Origin: Hydrotalea sandarakina
GTDB lineage: Bacteria > Bacteroidota > Bacteroidia > Chitinophagales > Chitinophagaceae
DNA length: 64,000 nucleotides
Assembly (NCBI RefSeq): GCF_003254115.1
Contig: NZ_QKZV01000002.1
Location: 186,001-250,000, forward strand
Direction: 5' to 3'
Below, piece after piece: positions 34,628 through 46,743 of this stretch. The notes under the pieces were generated by a model. It was not told where the DNA came from. It worked only from the letters and a program-made list of their open reading frames with translations, and ran no database searches. The position numbers and the translations under genes were made by a program. Position 1 is the stretch's first letter. Each line of letters begins with the position of its first letter.

Positions 34628-37600
34628 TTAGTGAATTATCAGAATTTTTTGATTATATACCTTGTCTTTTTGTTTTACCTGTAAAATATAGGTTCCGGGT
34701 GCATAACCTGCGGAGTTGTATTGTTTATTGAAAGTGCCGTTAAAGTTGCTGTATTGTTCCTGCATCATTAACTGGCCAACATCATTAAATAAAGCAATAT
34801 TTAATGGTCCTGCATTGTTCATAGTAAATCTAATAGTAAAGTTACTATTGGCCGGATTAGGAGTTACCTGTAAGCCAATGGCAGATGGATTTACGTTTTG
34901 TACAGCTGTAAATACATAATTAAAGGTAGCCGAACCTCGTTGACAACCGGATGAATCGGTTACTATTACAGCATATCCGCCGGATTGTGTTGGCTTAATA
35001 GAGCGATTGGTTGCACCACCAATTGGATTATTATTGAAGTACCATTGATTGCCGGTATTACTACTGCTTACTAAGCTATCGCCTACTTGTGTAATTGTTG
35101 GGGTAGGTAAACTTGTGGCTGTAATGGCAGTACGAGCACTCATACAATCAGGTGTGCTTACCCTTATGTTGTAAAAGAAATAGTAATATGATTGCGGATT
35201 AGATGATGATGGAACACTATTGCCGGTAATCATAAATAATCCGTTTATCCCCAATGGATACGTGGTACCTGTTATGCCACTATTTCTAAATATGCTAGCA
35301 CCGTTGCTGCATTGCATAATCAAGGCATAATCGCCTGCTGCAGGTACTTGTAAATTTAAATTAAATATTGCACCTGTATCGGCAGGGTTATCACTTCCCG
35401 GCAAAGTACTTGGGGGATTTGGATTAGTGGCGGCAACATTAAAGCTTACACTTTGCACAGGAATATAAGAATAGCTAGAACCATCACTGCTAACCGTAAG
35501 ATTGGAAGCCAATGTAATTTGTATGGTACCGGGGTTGCCAATGTACATTTTTGCAGTTTCAATGGTAATGGGTGCATAAGCGTGGAAAGTAACATAGTTT
35601 CCTGCAAACGCATTGTAGGCACCTGTTCCATAAACCGCTTTATTGGCGGGGCCAATGGTTGCTTTACTGCCTGTTTGTAAATAATAGGTATTGTTACTGG
35701 GTATAGTTGTGGTAGAAGTGTTAGCCCCCACAGCAATGGGTGAAGTAGCAGTATCTGAACTAAACCACAAATATGTACTATTACTATTTACATTGTTTGC
35801 TTTTAAATATGCAGTACTTGAGCCACATATGGTAGCAGTACCTTGTGGGGCAGCCGGTGCATTTGAAATAGCGAGTATGGATGTTTTAGTATTGTCAGTG
35901 GTATCTTGATCAGCAACATAATTTACTTTAGCACTAATAGTATAGGTATTGCCTGCAACAGTGGTAAATGGTGTTTGAAATACATAAGTATCTGAAGCGC
36001 CTGCAGCTAAAGTTAAAGTATATAATCCACTTAAGTTAGCAACTACTGTGCTGCCATTACTAACAGTAGCATTTAATGTAAAATTGCTTGCACTTACAGT
36101 ACCCTTGTTTAAAATTTGAACTGTTAAGTATTGGTTATTGGCGGCACAGTTTCCTGCAGTTGGCGAAATAATGCCGGCTAATGTTAAGTTGTTAGAGGGT
36201 GCAATAAATTGAATTCTATAATCTTGTGTTTCACCATAACCATAGTTGCCACAGGAATTAACTGTAGAGGGGTCAGTAGTTTCTACAGCTACTATACGCA
36301 TTAGTGTTAGATTATTTAAAGGAAGGTTACCCGGTGTAGTAATGTTGGTATTATAGGTGCCATTATTAGGTGCAATAATAGTACCGACCAACTCGCCGGA
36401 ATCTGCAAAACTGCCATTGTTATTGTAATCAATATAAATTTTCACCACTTTAGGGTTATTGGTAGCATCAGAGCTGTTCAATACAATGGTAAATGGCAAT
36501 GTTTGGTTGGGTTGAATTTTACCGGTTAAATTGGTAAAGTTGCTATAAGTAGTATTAGTAGCAGTGTTTTTGTTGTTAATGCCGGCAAATGAAACACTAT
36601 CAATACGGGTTCCGGTATTGTTGGTTGCACCTGATGCACAATAGGCATTACCGCCAATGCCACTAACAATTAATGAAAATGCTTGTGTTCCTCTTTGCAA
36701 GTTACCTTTATTTGTAATTGTTAAAGTATAAGTTTGACCCGGAACAGCACTATCAACTGATATTTTTTCAACATTATCTAAATAATTATCTCCCTTTGTT
36801 GCAGCGGCACTAGGATTGGCAGGATTTAAGATCCATGGTTTGTATGTGTTACTGCCATTAGTAATACGCATGTCTAAATCGTTTACTAAGCGAGGAGTTG
36901 TATTATTAACAGAATTGGAAGCTGATAAAGGCGTAATAGGTGGATCTAACCAGGTTAATGTTGCTACTAACGGCCCTTTTCCGGATGCAACAACATTCAT
37001 TGTGTAAGGTACTGTGTTCGATAAAGTTCTTTCTATAATTGTATCTGATTGTTGATTGTATGAGGATGTAATTACGGATGAAGCTTTTAAAACATTCAAC
37101 AATCCCCATCCAAATTGATAACTGGGACCGGCAGCAGTTCCTGCTTGATTAGCAGTGTGAATTGCCAAGCCTTTCAAAGTAGCTGAGCGCATAAAGCTGC
37201 CCGGGTGTAATTTATTGTAATACTCCTGAAGCAGATACAACGATCCAGTAGCATTGGGTGCTGCCATAGATGTACCACTTTCCGTTTGATAAGCGGTAGT
37301 AGAAGTACTCCAAGTTGAAGTAACATTTACACCATCTGCTACCACATCCGGCTTAATACGTCCGTCACTTGTAGGTCCCCATGAACTAAAGCTGCTCATT
37401 ACTACATCGCTTGGATAATTATAGCCCAATGGAATACCATTAACGGCACCCACTGCTAAAATGTTTTTTGCATCTTGCGTATAAGCAATTGAGCCATAAT
37501 CCGGGTTATTGGGTATGGACGTAGTTCGGTAAATTGATTTGTTACTATTGCCATTGTATAAATATTTGCTACCTACTGCCGGGCCATTTGAATTTCTGGA

Positions 37601-38386
37601 ATTACCTGCCGACATGCTAATAAGGTAGTAAGGTGCATTGTAAGCAATTGAGTCGAACATTTGTGCACTTTGGTCATAATAACCAAAACCATATGATTTA
37701 CTGGTACTGATAGTTGTATCGCCATACCAACTCCAGTTGGTACCGTCATAGTTCCATCCTGCTAAATATCCATAAGAGTGGTTAGACAATAATAAGTTGG
37801 GCGAAGCTGCCATCATTTCTGATTGGTCATTGTTATAATCGTAAGCAATTAGTTTTTGTGCATTGAAAGCCATACCTTTTGCAATGGGGTTAATACCGGT
37901 GGCAATTAATGTACCTGCCACATGTGTAGCATGGTCGCTTACAGCTGCTGAATCAGGATTAACAATTCTACCAATTAATTCCACATGATTGGGTAAAGGA
38001 GTTCCACCATCCCACATAGCTAGTTTACCAACTATGCTATTTGAAGAACCTGAAAGATTCAAATTAGAACTTCCGCCCGGCCAAAGCTGATTTGTGTTGG
38101 TGGTTGACGCAGCGGTAGTATTATTAAATGTGCTTAAATATAGTGGATTGCCCTTTTCATCAACTCCCGCCAATGAAATTACCCGGCCCGTAGGGGTAAC
38201 TCTTCTGATGAACCAACCTTCCTGCCTAGCCATTTGCAAGGCCTTTTGAAAATTAGAATTTTCCATTGTGCGTATAGCTTCTGAAAGTTTTTGATATTCC
38301 TGATTGGAGCGAACATTTTGCGCCAATACACTTCCACTACACAACAATAAAAATAAAAAATAAGCAAGGTGTAATTTTTTAAACAT
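34628..38386 (-). CDS. Subtilisin-like (S8) protease exported by the type IX secretion system
   Basis: The 1252-residue protein has a signal peptide (about 22 residues). Next comes an S8 protease domain with Asp126 (MWDGG), His152 in DHATHVAGTL, Asn262 in SMSAGN and Ser373 in SGTSMAAPN as the likely catalytic and oxyanion residues. A proprotein convertase-like domain (about 430-580) follows, then a GEVED domain (around 600-730, ending GYGETQDYRIQF) and a CARDB-like Ig domain (starting LTLAGIISP). An Ig-like stretch precedes a C-terminal T9SS type A sorting domain from about residue 1165 (LQVTPNPANSNFTIRF...YILQVKQKDKVY). It is probably secreted to the surface or medium to degrade protein. Confidence 0.9.
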   Translation of the reverse strand: MFKKLHLAYFLFLLLCSGSVLAQNVRSNQEYQKLSEAIRTMENSNFQKALQMARQEGWFIRRVTPTGRVISLAGVDEKGNPLYLSTFNNTTAASTTNTNQLWPGGSSNLNLSGSSNSIVGKLAMWDGGTPLPNHVELIGRIVNPDSAAVSDHATHVAGTLIATGINPIAKGMAFNAQKLIAYDYNNDQSEMMAASPNLLLSNHSYGYLAGWNYDGTNWSWYGDTTISTSKSYGFGYYDQSAQMFDSIAYNAPYYLISMSAGNSRNSNGPAVGSKYLYNGNSNKSIYRTTSIPNNPDYGSIAYTQDAKNILAVGAVNGIPLGYNYPSDVVMSSFSSWGPTSDGRIKPDVVADGVNVTSTWSTSTTAYQTESGTSMAAPNATGSLYLLQEYYNKLHPGSFMRSATLKGLAIHTANQAGTAAGPSYQFGWGLLNVLKASSVITSSYNQQSDTIIERTLSNTVPYTMNVVASGKGPLVATLTWLDPPITPLSASNSVNNTTPRLVNDLDMRITNGSNTYKPWILNPANPSAAATKGDNYLDNVEKISVDSAVPGQTYTLTITNKGNLQRGTQAFSLIVSGIGGNAYCASGATNNTGTRIDSVSFAGINNKNTATNTTYSNFTNLTGKIQPNQTLPFTIVLNSSDATNNPKVVKIYIDYNNNGSFADSGELVGTIIAPNNGTYNTNITTPGNLPLNNLTLMRIVAVETTDPSTVNSCGNYGYGETQDYRIQFIAPSNNLTLAGIISPTAGNCAANNQYLTVQILNKGTVSASNFTLNATVSNGSTVVANLSGLYTLTLAAGASDTYVFQTPFTTVAGNTYTISAKVNYVADQDTTDNTKTSILAISNAPAAPQGTATICGSSTAYLKANNVNSNSTYLWFSSDTATSPIAVGANTSTTTIPSNNTYYLQTGSKATIGPANKAVYGTGAYNAFAGNYVTFHAYAPITIETAKMYIGNPGTIQITLASNLTVSSDGSSYSYIPVQSVSFNVAATNPNPPSTLPGSDNPADTGAIFNLNLQVPAAGDYALIMQCSNGASIFRNSGITGTTYPLGINGLFMITGNSVPSSSNPQSYYYFFYNIRVSTPDCMSARTAITATSLPTPTITQVGDSLVSSSNTGNQWYFNNNPIGGATNRSIKPTQSGGYAVIVTDSSGCQRGSATFNYVFTAVQNVNPSAIGLQVTPNPANSNFTIRFTMNNAGPLNIALFNDVGQLMMQEQYSNFNGTFNKQYNSAGYAPGTYILQVKQKDKVYNQKILIIH

Positions 38387-38453
38387 AGTACAGTATTGTA
38401 TGTGAACAGCTTAATTTTACTAAATTAGATACTTTAAACATTCAAAATGCTTT

Positions 38454-38921
38454 ATGATTAAAAATCTTTTTGTGTTATTTTCTCTACTTTTAATTTCCTC
38501 AAGCTGTTTGTTCCAAAAAAAAGCAATATCTACAAAAAATATTAAACAAGGTGTTGCCGGAAAAGTTTTTTTAGTTGCCGGCAATCAAATGCCTGCCCCC
38601 AATGCTCCAAAACCTCAGCCTAAGCCCATTTCAACTACAATATACATTTATAAATTAACTAACCTGTCGCAGGTGGTTAGGGTAAATGAAGCACCTGTTT
38701 ACCGACAAATTTTTACTTCATTTGTTGATTCTGTAATTAGCAATAAAGAGGGTTTCTTTTATAAAGCACTACCTGTGGGGAATTATTCATTATTCACTAA
38801 AGTAAACGGAATGTTTTATGCAAATGCCTATGATGACAAAAATAATATTCAGCCTGTAAATGTACAAAAGGACTCAGTTGCTCAAATTACCATTCAAATC
38901 AGTAATAATGCAGTGTATTAA
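38454..38921 (+). CDS. Lipoprotein of unknown function
   Basis: The 155-residue protein starts with a type II signal peptide; lipobox Cys18 is in SSSCLFQ. The mature part has a Pro-rich segment (about 48-60) and then a beta-rich domain (FVDSVISNKEGFFYKALPVGNYSLFTKVNGMFYANAY) that resembles the carboxypeptidase-regulatory-like fold found in envelope proteins. It lies divergent from the subtilase gene and 60 nt upstream of mfd. No motif points to a function. Confidence 0.75.
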   Translation: MIKNLFVLFSLLLISSSCLFQKKAISTKNIKQGVAGKVFLVAGNQMPAPNAPKPQPKPISTTIYIYKLTNLSQVVRVNEAPVYRQIFTSFVDSVISNKEGFFYKALPVGNYSLFTKVNGMFYANAYDDKNNIQPVNVQKDSVAQITIQISNNAVY

Positions 38922-38962
38922 TTGATTCATACTTGTTTTTTTTAATTCCCTTCATTTAATTG

Positions 38963-38970
38963 TAAATTTG
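38963..38970 (+). promoter_or_regulatory. -7 element of mfd
   Basis: A perfect TAAATTTG lies 11 nt before the mfd start codon. No well-spaced -33 TTG was seen. Confidence 0.45.
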
Positions 38971-38981
38971 CACCCTGTTGT

Positions 38982-41900
38982 ATGAACATAGGTGTGCTAC
39001 TGAATAGTTTTATCAATACCCCCCAGGCTAAATTGCTGGTGGAAAAGCTCTCTATTGCCAGTTCCGATTATCCCAAACATAAAATTTATTTATCAGGCTT
39101 AAAAGGAAGCAGCCCCGAATGTTTCATTGCTGCTTTGTATCAGCATCCGCAATTTGATCAATACAACCATCTAATAATATTAAACGATGCAGAAGATGCA
39201 GCCTACTTTTATAATGCTATTGAAAGTTTGACCAATGCATTAGATGTATTTTATTTTCCCTCATCATTCAAATTGCGTAAAAATTTTAAGCTGTTAAATA
39301 CTTCGCATGTAATGCTTCGAACTGAAATGCTTACACGCCTGTCTGCCGGAGGAAATAAAAAAATAATTGTAACCTATCCTGAAGCTTTAGCCGAAAAGGT
39401 AGTTCAATCTAAAACACTTAATCAAAACACCATTTTAATTAAAACCAATGATACCATTGCCACCGATACATTAATGGAAACCTTGGTGAGCTATGGTTTT
39501 GAGCGAAACGATTTTGTTTATGAACCCGGCCAGTTTGCGCTTCGTGGCGGTATTTTAGATATTTACTCTTTCGGTAATGAAAAACCTTATCGCATAGAAT
39601 TATTTGGGAATGAAGTGGACAGTATTCGAATTTTTGATCCGGAAACCCAATTGAGTGAACGGAAAATATTGCAAGTAAGCATTATTCCAAATGTTGAAAC
39701 CAACTTTAGTGAAGGTGAAAAAATTTCATTGTTTGACTTTTTAAGTAGTAATACATTAATATGGTTAAGCGATTGGGATGTTATTTTGAATAAACTGGAA
39801 GTGCAAGAAGAAGAGCTGGGACAGTTTTTAGAAAAAAATTACGATGATGCCTTGCTGTTAGAATCTGATGAAGACGAAACCAAAATTTTAAAATCGGTTG
39901 GATTAAATGACTTTACACCTTCTGCTACCATAACACGACAAATTCAACAACACAACATTATTGAATTTGGCTATGCACCTTATTTTGGAAAAACTACTAT
40001 TGCTTTTCAAACAGAAGAACAACCTTCTTTTAACAGACAGTTTCCACTGTTAATGCAAAATTTAAGTAGCTACGAAGCTAACGGATATGCCATTTACATT
40101 TTCTCTGATCAAAGCAAACAACTTGAAAGGTTACATAGTATTTTTACAGATTTATCTGCCGAAATTAAATTTGTTCCGGTTCCAATCAGTATTCATAAAG
40201 GATTTATAGATCACGAACAAAAAGTGGTTTGTTACACTGATCACCAAATTTTTCAGCGTTATCATAAATACAAAATAAAACAAGCGTACAGTAAAAGTAA
40301 AGCGCTAACTATTAAAACTTTACGTGAATTGCAACCGGGCGATTTTGTTACACATATCGATCATGGTGTTGGCACTTTCAGCGGTTTACAAAAAATTGAA
40401 GTAAATGGTAAATGGCAAGAGGCGGTTAGAATTATTTACAAAGACAATGATATTTTGTACGTAAACATTAACTCGTTACACAAAATATCTAAATTCACAG
40501 GTAAAGAAGGTTCCGTTCCTAAAATCAATAAACTGGGTAGTGATGTTTGGAATAAACTAAAAGAAAAAACAAAAACAAAGGTAAAAGAACTGGCGTTTGA
40601 TTTAATTAGTTTGTATGCTGAACGAAAGGCCAGACAAGGATTTCAATTCTCGCCGGATAACTACATGAACACAGAGTTAGAAGCTTCCTTTATTTATGAA
40701 GATACTCCTGATCAAAGCAAAGCTACCATGGAAGTTAAAAAAGACATGGAAAGTCCCAGCCCAATGGATAGGCTTATTTGTGGCGATGTAGGCTTTGGTA
40801 AAACGGAGGTGGCTATACGTGCTGCATTTAAATGTTGTGTTGATGGAAAACAAGCTGCCGTGTTGGTGCCCACTACAATTTTAGCATTTCAACATTATAA
40901 AACATTTAAAGAACGTTTAAAAGATTTTCCGGTTACTATCGATTTTGTAAATCGATTCAAATCAGCTAAAGAGAAAAAAGAAACTTTACAACGCGTTGCT
41001 GAAGGGAAAGTTGATATAATAATTGGTACACATGCTATTTTAGGTAAGGATGTTAAGTTTAAGGATTTGGGATTAATGATTATTGACGAAGAACAAAAAT
41101 TTGGCGTAGGACATAAAGAAAAATTAAAAACACTAAAATCAAATGTTGACTGCTTAACACTAACGGCAACGCCAATACCACGTACACTTCAGTTTTCATT
41201 AATGGGGGCCAGAGATTTAAGTATCATCAATACACCACCGCCTAATCGTCAACCTATTCAAACAGAAGTGCACGTATTTAATGAAGATTTTATTCGCGAT
41301 GCTATTTATTTTGAAACCGAGCGTGGCGGTCAGGTATTTTTTATACATAATCGTGTGCAAGGCTTAGCTGAAATGGCGGCACTAATACAGGCATCTTGTC
41401 CCGATTTAAGTATTGGATATGCACATGGCCAATTAGAAGGACACGAATTGGAAAAACGAATATTGGATTTTATAGATAAAAAATATGATGTTTTAGTTTG
41501 TACCAACATAGTAGAAAGCGGGGTAGATATTCCTAACGTCAATACCATTATCGTTAATAATGCGCATCATTTTGGATTGAGTGATTTGCACCAATTGCGT
41601 GGACGTGTTGGCAGAAGTAATAAAAAAGCATTTTGCTATTTATTAGCACCGCCCATGGCTACTTTACCTACCGATTCGCGAAAACGCTTACAAACCTTAG
41701 AACAATTCAGCGATTTAGGTAGCGGCTTCCAAATTGCTATGCGCGATTTAGATATTCGTGGAGCAGGTAATATGTTGGGTGGAGAGCAAAGCGGCTTTAT
41801 GGCCGAAATTGGTTTTGAAATGTATCAGAAAATTTTAGATGAAGCCATGCGTGAATTAAAACGCAGTAGTTTCAAAGAATTATTTCAGGAAGAGATTTCA

Positions 41901-42389
41901 CAACAAGATGATTTTGTAAGCGACTGTACCATTGATACAGATTTAGAAATTCTAATTCCTGATGATTATGTTGCTAATATTACCGAACGTCTTTCATTAT
42001 ATACTCGTCTGGATAATTGTGAAAACGAAACAGAATTAATCACCTTTAAACAAGAAATGGAAGATCGTTTTGGCCCTTTACCATCACCGGTTGTTGATTT
42101 GTTTGATACGGTTAGGGCTCGTTGGGCAGGTGTTGCCTTGGGTTTCGAAAAAATGACTTTAAAAGAAAATATACTTCGTTGTTATTTTATTAATAAGCCT
42201 GATTCGCCATATTTTGAATCTGATTTATTTAAAAATATTTTAAACTATATACAAACTGCCACTAATAAAGCCAAACTAAAACAAGCAGGTAAAAACTTTT
42301 TATTGGTTGTTGATGATATACCTTCTATGCAGGCAATGCTTCATTTTCTGCAAAAAATGCAAGCTGCTACCGTTACTGCTGTTGTGTAA
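38982..42389 (+). CDS. mfd: Transcription-repair coupling factor
   Basis: Mfd removes stalled RNA polymerase at DNA lesions and recruits UvrA. The 1135-residue protein has an N-terminal UvrB-like part, a CarD-type RNA-polymerase interaction domain near residue 445-515 (LQPGDFVTHIDHGVGTF), and a superfamily 2 translocase domain. That domain has Walker A CGDVGFGKTEVAIR near residue 603, the DEEQ box near residue 702, TATPIPRTL and the LRGRVGRS motif near residue 870. A C-terminal TRCF domain follows. Length and order are standard. Confidence 0.97.
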   Translation: MNIGVLLNSFINTPQAKLLVEKLSIASSDYPKHKIYLSGLKGSSPECFIAALYQHPQFDQYNHLIILNDAEDAAYFYNAIESLTNALDVFYFPSSFKLRKNFKLLNTSHVMLRTEMLTRLSAGGNKKIIVTYPEALAEKVVQSKTLNQNTILIKTNDTIATDTLMETLVSYGFERNDFVYEPGQFALRGGILDIYSFGNEKPYRIELFGNEVDSIRIFDPETQLSERKILQVSIIPNVETNFSEGEKISLFDFLSSNTLIWLSDWDVILNKLEVQEEELGQFLEKNYDDALLLESDEDETKILKSVGLNDFTPSATITRQIQQHNIIEFGYAPYFGKTTIAFQTEEQPSFNRQFPLLMQNLSSYEANGYAIYIFSDQSKQLERLHSIFTDLSAEIKFVPVPISIHKGFIDHEQKVVCYTDHQIFQRYHKYKIKQAYSKSKALTIKTLRELQPGDFVTHIDHGVGTFSGLQKIEVNGKWQEAVRIIYKDNDILYVNINSLHKISKFTGKEGSVPKINKLGSDVWNKLKEKTKTKVKELAFDLISLYAERKARQGFQFSPDNYMNTELEASFIYEDTPDQSKATMEVKKDMESPSPMDRLICGDVGFGKTEVAIRAAFKCCVDGKQAAVLVPTTILAFQHYKTFKERLKDFPVTIDFVNRFKSAKEKKETLQRVAEGKVDIIIGTHAILGKDVKFKDLGLMIIDEEQKFGVGHKEKLKTLKSNVDCLTLTATPIPRTLQFSLMGARDLSIINTPPPNRQPIQTEVHVFNEDFIRDAIYFETERGGQVFFIHNRVQGLAEMAALIQASCPDLSIGYAHGQLEGHELEKRILDFIDKKYDVLVCTNIVESGVDIPNVNTIIVNNAHHFGLSDLHQLRGRVGRSNKKAFCYLLAPPMATLPTDSRKRLQTLEQFSDLGSGFQIAMRDLDIRGAGNMLGGEQSGFMAEIGFEMYQKILDEAMRELKRSSFKELFQEEISQQDDFVSDCTIDTDLEILIPDDYVANITERLSLYTRLDNCENETELITFKQEMEDRFGPLPSPVVDLFDTVRARWAGVALGFEKMTLKENILRCYFINKPDSPYFESDLFKNILNYIQTATNKAKLKQAGKNFLLVVDDIPSMQAMLHFLQKMQAATVTAVV

Positions 42390-42516
42390 TTGCATATTAA
42401 TTGTTTGTTGTATTATCAATTTATTAACTCCATTTATATATAAAGGCTTCCATCCATCCTTTTAGTTGCTTTTTATTTCAATAGGCCTCTACATTTTTAC
42501 AATAAATTAATTCTGC

Positions 42517-43188
42517 ATGAAAATAAAATTTACACTGCTTAGTGCTTTACTCATGTTGTTTTGCATAAGTTGTAGCACCAATAAGCCCGTTTTAAGTGCC
42601 AATGCTATCAATACAAAAGTTAAAACAATGGCTATATTACCTGTGCTTGTTCAATATACCGGAAATATGCCGCGTAATGTAACACAAGCACAATTAGATT
42701 CTGCAGCCGTAAAAACGGGTTACACATATCAACAAATTTTGTTGGCTAATTTGCAACGATATAGCCGACCCAAAAAGAAAATTACTGTAGCGCAAATACA
42801 AAGTCCGGATAAAACGAATGGATTATTAAATAGTGCCGGAATTTCTGCTGCAGCTGCATTTAATGCAGATCCGGATATGTTGTGCAAAATACTGGGTGTT
42901 GATGCTGTAATTAAAATGAATGTAACCAGTAATAGAATTATGAGTGATTTAGCTTCTATGGGTATAGGTACCGTTCGGAATCTAATTTTTTGGGGTACTA
43001 ATATGGACCCTGTGGTTAGAGCAAGTGTAAGCAATAAAACTGCTGATGTGTATGCTAATTGTGTATTGGTGAAAGGTGGTGAAACCTTATGGTCTGCAAG
43101 TTATCAAAAGCCTACCAATTGGCATATTTCAGGAACTGATGTAATGTATAAAATTACCCGTAAAATGGGCAAACGTTTTCCGTTTTAG
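42517..43188 (+). CDS. Lipoprotein of unknown function
   Basis: The 223-residue protein has a type II signal peptide with the likely lipidated Cys19 (ISCSTNK). The mature part begins with a segment like AILPVLVQYTGNMP, then a LLANLQRYSR region, a CKILGVDAVIKMNVT segment and a C-terminal GETLWSASYQKPTNW. The pattern (short TMAILP-like start, LGVDAVI middle) resembles LpoB/CsgG/GNA1162-type outer-membrane lipoproteins, but I cannot assign it. It follows mfd by 127 bp. Confidence 0.7.
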   Translation: MKIKFTLLSALLMLFCISCSTNKPVLSANAINTKVKTMAILPVLVQYTGNMPRNVTQAQLDSAAVKTGYTYQQILLANLQRYSRPKKKITVAQIQSPDKTNGLLNSAGISAAAAFNADPDMLCKILGVDAVIKMNVTSNRIMSDLASMGIGTVRNLIFWGTNMDPVVRASVSNKTADVYANCVLVKGGETLWSASYQKPTNWHISGTDVMYKITRKMGKRFPF

Positions 43189-43200
43189 TTTTGAAAGGTT

Positions 43201-43232
43201 AAAAAAAGCAGCCTTTTTTTAAAAAGGCTGCT
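43201..43232 (-). terminator. Hairpin terminator for the small zinc-ribbon-like gene
   Basis: AGCAGCCTTTTT (43207-43218) is the exact complement of AAAAAGGCTGCT (43221-43232). The A run at 43201-43207 is a T run on the minus strand. It lies 25 nt past the stop of the minus-strand gene. Confidence 0.8.
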
Positions 43233-43256
43233 CTATTGTAAAATTTGAAATACTGT

Positions 43257-43463
43257 TTAAAAACCTTTTTTGGCTACGCCATCGGCTATGGCTTGTAATG
43301 CCTTTGCTTCACTTAAAATTGCAGCCATTTTGTTGCCTTTACCATCGTGCCCACTGGCCATATAACCACCTTTGGCTGTTTTGGTAATAACGGCATCGTG
43401 CATTGGAACATTTTTTTCTTTTGTTTTTAAGCAATATGCTTTAATCATTTTTGATGTGTCCAT
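43257..43463 (-). CDS. Small protein, possibly a degenerate DUF5679-type zinc ribbon
   Basis: The 68-residue protein opens with MDTSKMIKAYCLKTKEK and contains GYMASGHDGKGNKMAAIL. From memory this lines up with DUF5679 proteins (YCxKCxxKxxM then GxCPxCGTKM). Here only the first Cys of the usual four remains: the second is Thr, and both C-terminal cysteines are gone. It would then not bind zinc in the family manner. It lies 127 nt downstream of gyrB on the same strand and has its own terminator. The family link is tentative and the function unknown. Confidence 0.7.
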   Translation of the reverse strand: MDTSKMIKAYCLKTKEKNVPMHDAVITKTAKGGYMASGHDGKGNKMAAILSEAKALQAIADGVAKKGF

Positions 43464-43590
43464 TGTTTTGTGTTTTTGTATTCTCTGTTAAGAGAATGAA
43501 TGAATGAATATTTTTTCATTATTGCAAGTAACAATTCATTCAATGAAAAGCTACCGGTTTGCAATATAGTTTAAAATTTGGTATTTATTG

Positions 43591-45794
<2,204 letters not shown>

Positions 45795-46718
45795 ATGATA
45801 CAGGCATTAGAAATTTTAAAAGAAGCACACAAAAATGGTATTGAACCCGGTATGAATTTGCTGTATCAGAAATCGCAGCACATTCCTGATTCTATTCAAT
45901 ATATTATTCGAAGATATAATGCGCAGCAAAGTTTAGCCACGGAAGACACCGGGATGTTGGTTTATCATTATGATGCTTCCAGCCCGGAAAAACAGTATTT
46001 AGAATTGCGTTTTTGTACCGTTGGTAACCGTTACTGTTCTGAAAAAAGTTGTGCCAATTGCCAACAATTACCTACTGAAAATTGTGATGGGAATATTCAT
46101 ACACTCGATGTGTTTAATTTCCATTTTTCATCTACTTTCTTGCATCAATTTACACATAATGTAAAATTAAGTAATAAAAAAGATGAGGTATTGGCATTTA
46201 AACACCCACAACCATTTACTAAAGTATTCCCAATTTGCCCGAAGAAGCGTAGTATTTTAAACAGCTTATTAAACCATTCTTACAATGGTGTTTTGGAGAA
46301 TATTTTTGTGAATGCAAAGATTCATGAGTTATTGTTATTTAGTTTAGATTGTTTGGTAGAAGAAAAAGAGGAAGGATTTGTTTGTAAATTTTTAGCAGAT
46401 GATAGGGGCAAGGAACAAATTTATAAAGCCCGCGATTTATTGCTGCAACACATTGGCGAACCTATTACTATTAAAGAATTAAGCCGAAAAGTAGCCATGA
46501 ATGAATGCTACTTGAAAAAAGGTTTTAAAGAGGTGTTTGGTACTACCATTTTCGATTTTTACCAACAACAACGCATGGAACATGCCAAGTATTTGTTGTA
46601 TGAAAAAGGGCTGAGCGTTACCGATGTTTCAGCATTGTTGGGATATTCTTCCATATCGCATTTTTCTGCTGCATTTAAAAAACATACCGGTTTAAAACCT
46701 TGCGATTTGTTGAAATAA
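45795..46718 (+). CDS. AraC-family transcriptional regulator with an N-terminal five-cysteine cluster
   Basis: The 307-residue protein ends in an AraC-type double helix-turn-helix (about residues 212-307: ITIKELSRKVAMNECYLKKGFKEVFG and VTDVSALLGYSSISHFSAAFKKHTGLKP). The N-terminal part holds five cysteines, Cys74, 81, 86, 89 and 97 (spacing C-x6-C-x4-C-x2-C-x7-C), plus Cys148 in FPICPKK. The cluster suggests metal, Fe-S or haem sensing, or a redox switch. It converges on the end of the hem operon (a terminator lies between it and hemL), which makes a haem or iron role likely by context only. Confidence 0.85.
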   Translation: MIQALEILKEAHKNGIEPGMNLLYQKSQHIPDSIQYIIRRYNAQQSLATEDTGMLVYHYDASSPEKQYLELRFCTVGNRYCSEKSCANCQQLPTENCDGNIHTLDVFNFHFSSTFLHQFTHNVKLSNKKDEVLAFKHPQPFTKVFPICPKKRSILNSLLNHSYNGVLENIFVNAKIHELLLFSLDCLVEEKEEGFVCKFLADDRGKEQIYKARDLLLQHIGEPITIKELSRKVAMNECYLKKGFKEVFGTTIFDFYQQQRMEHAKYLLYEKGLSVTDVSALLGYSSISHFSAAFKKHTGLKPCDLLK

Positions 46719-46743
46719 TTCCTAAAATATTTTAACACTTAAT

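Noticed and set aside
43513-43549. TTTTCATT...AATGAAAA repeat downstream of gyrB as a terminator
   Set aside because: It is A/T-only and is not followed by a T run in the gyrB direction, so it is likely chance in AT-rich DNA.
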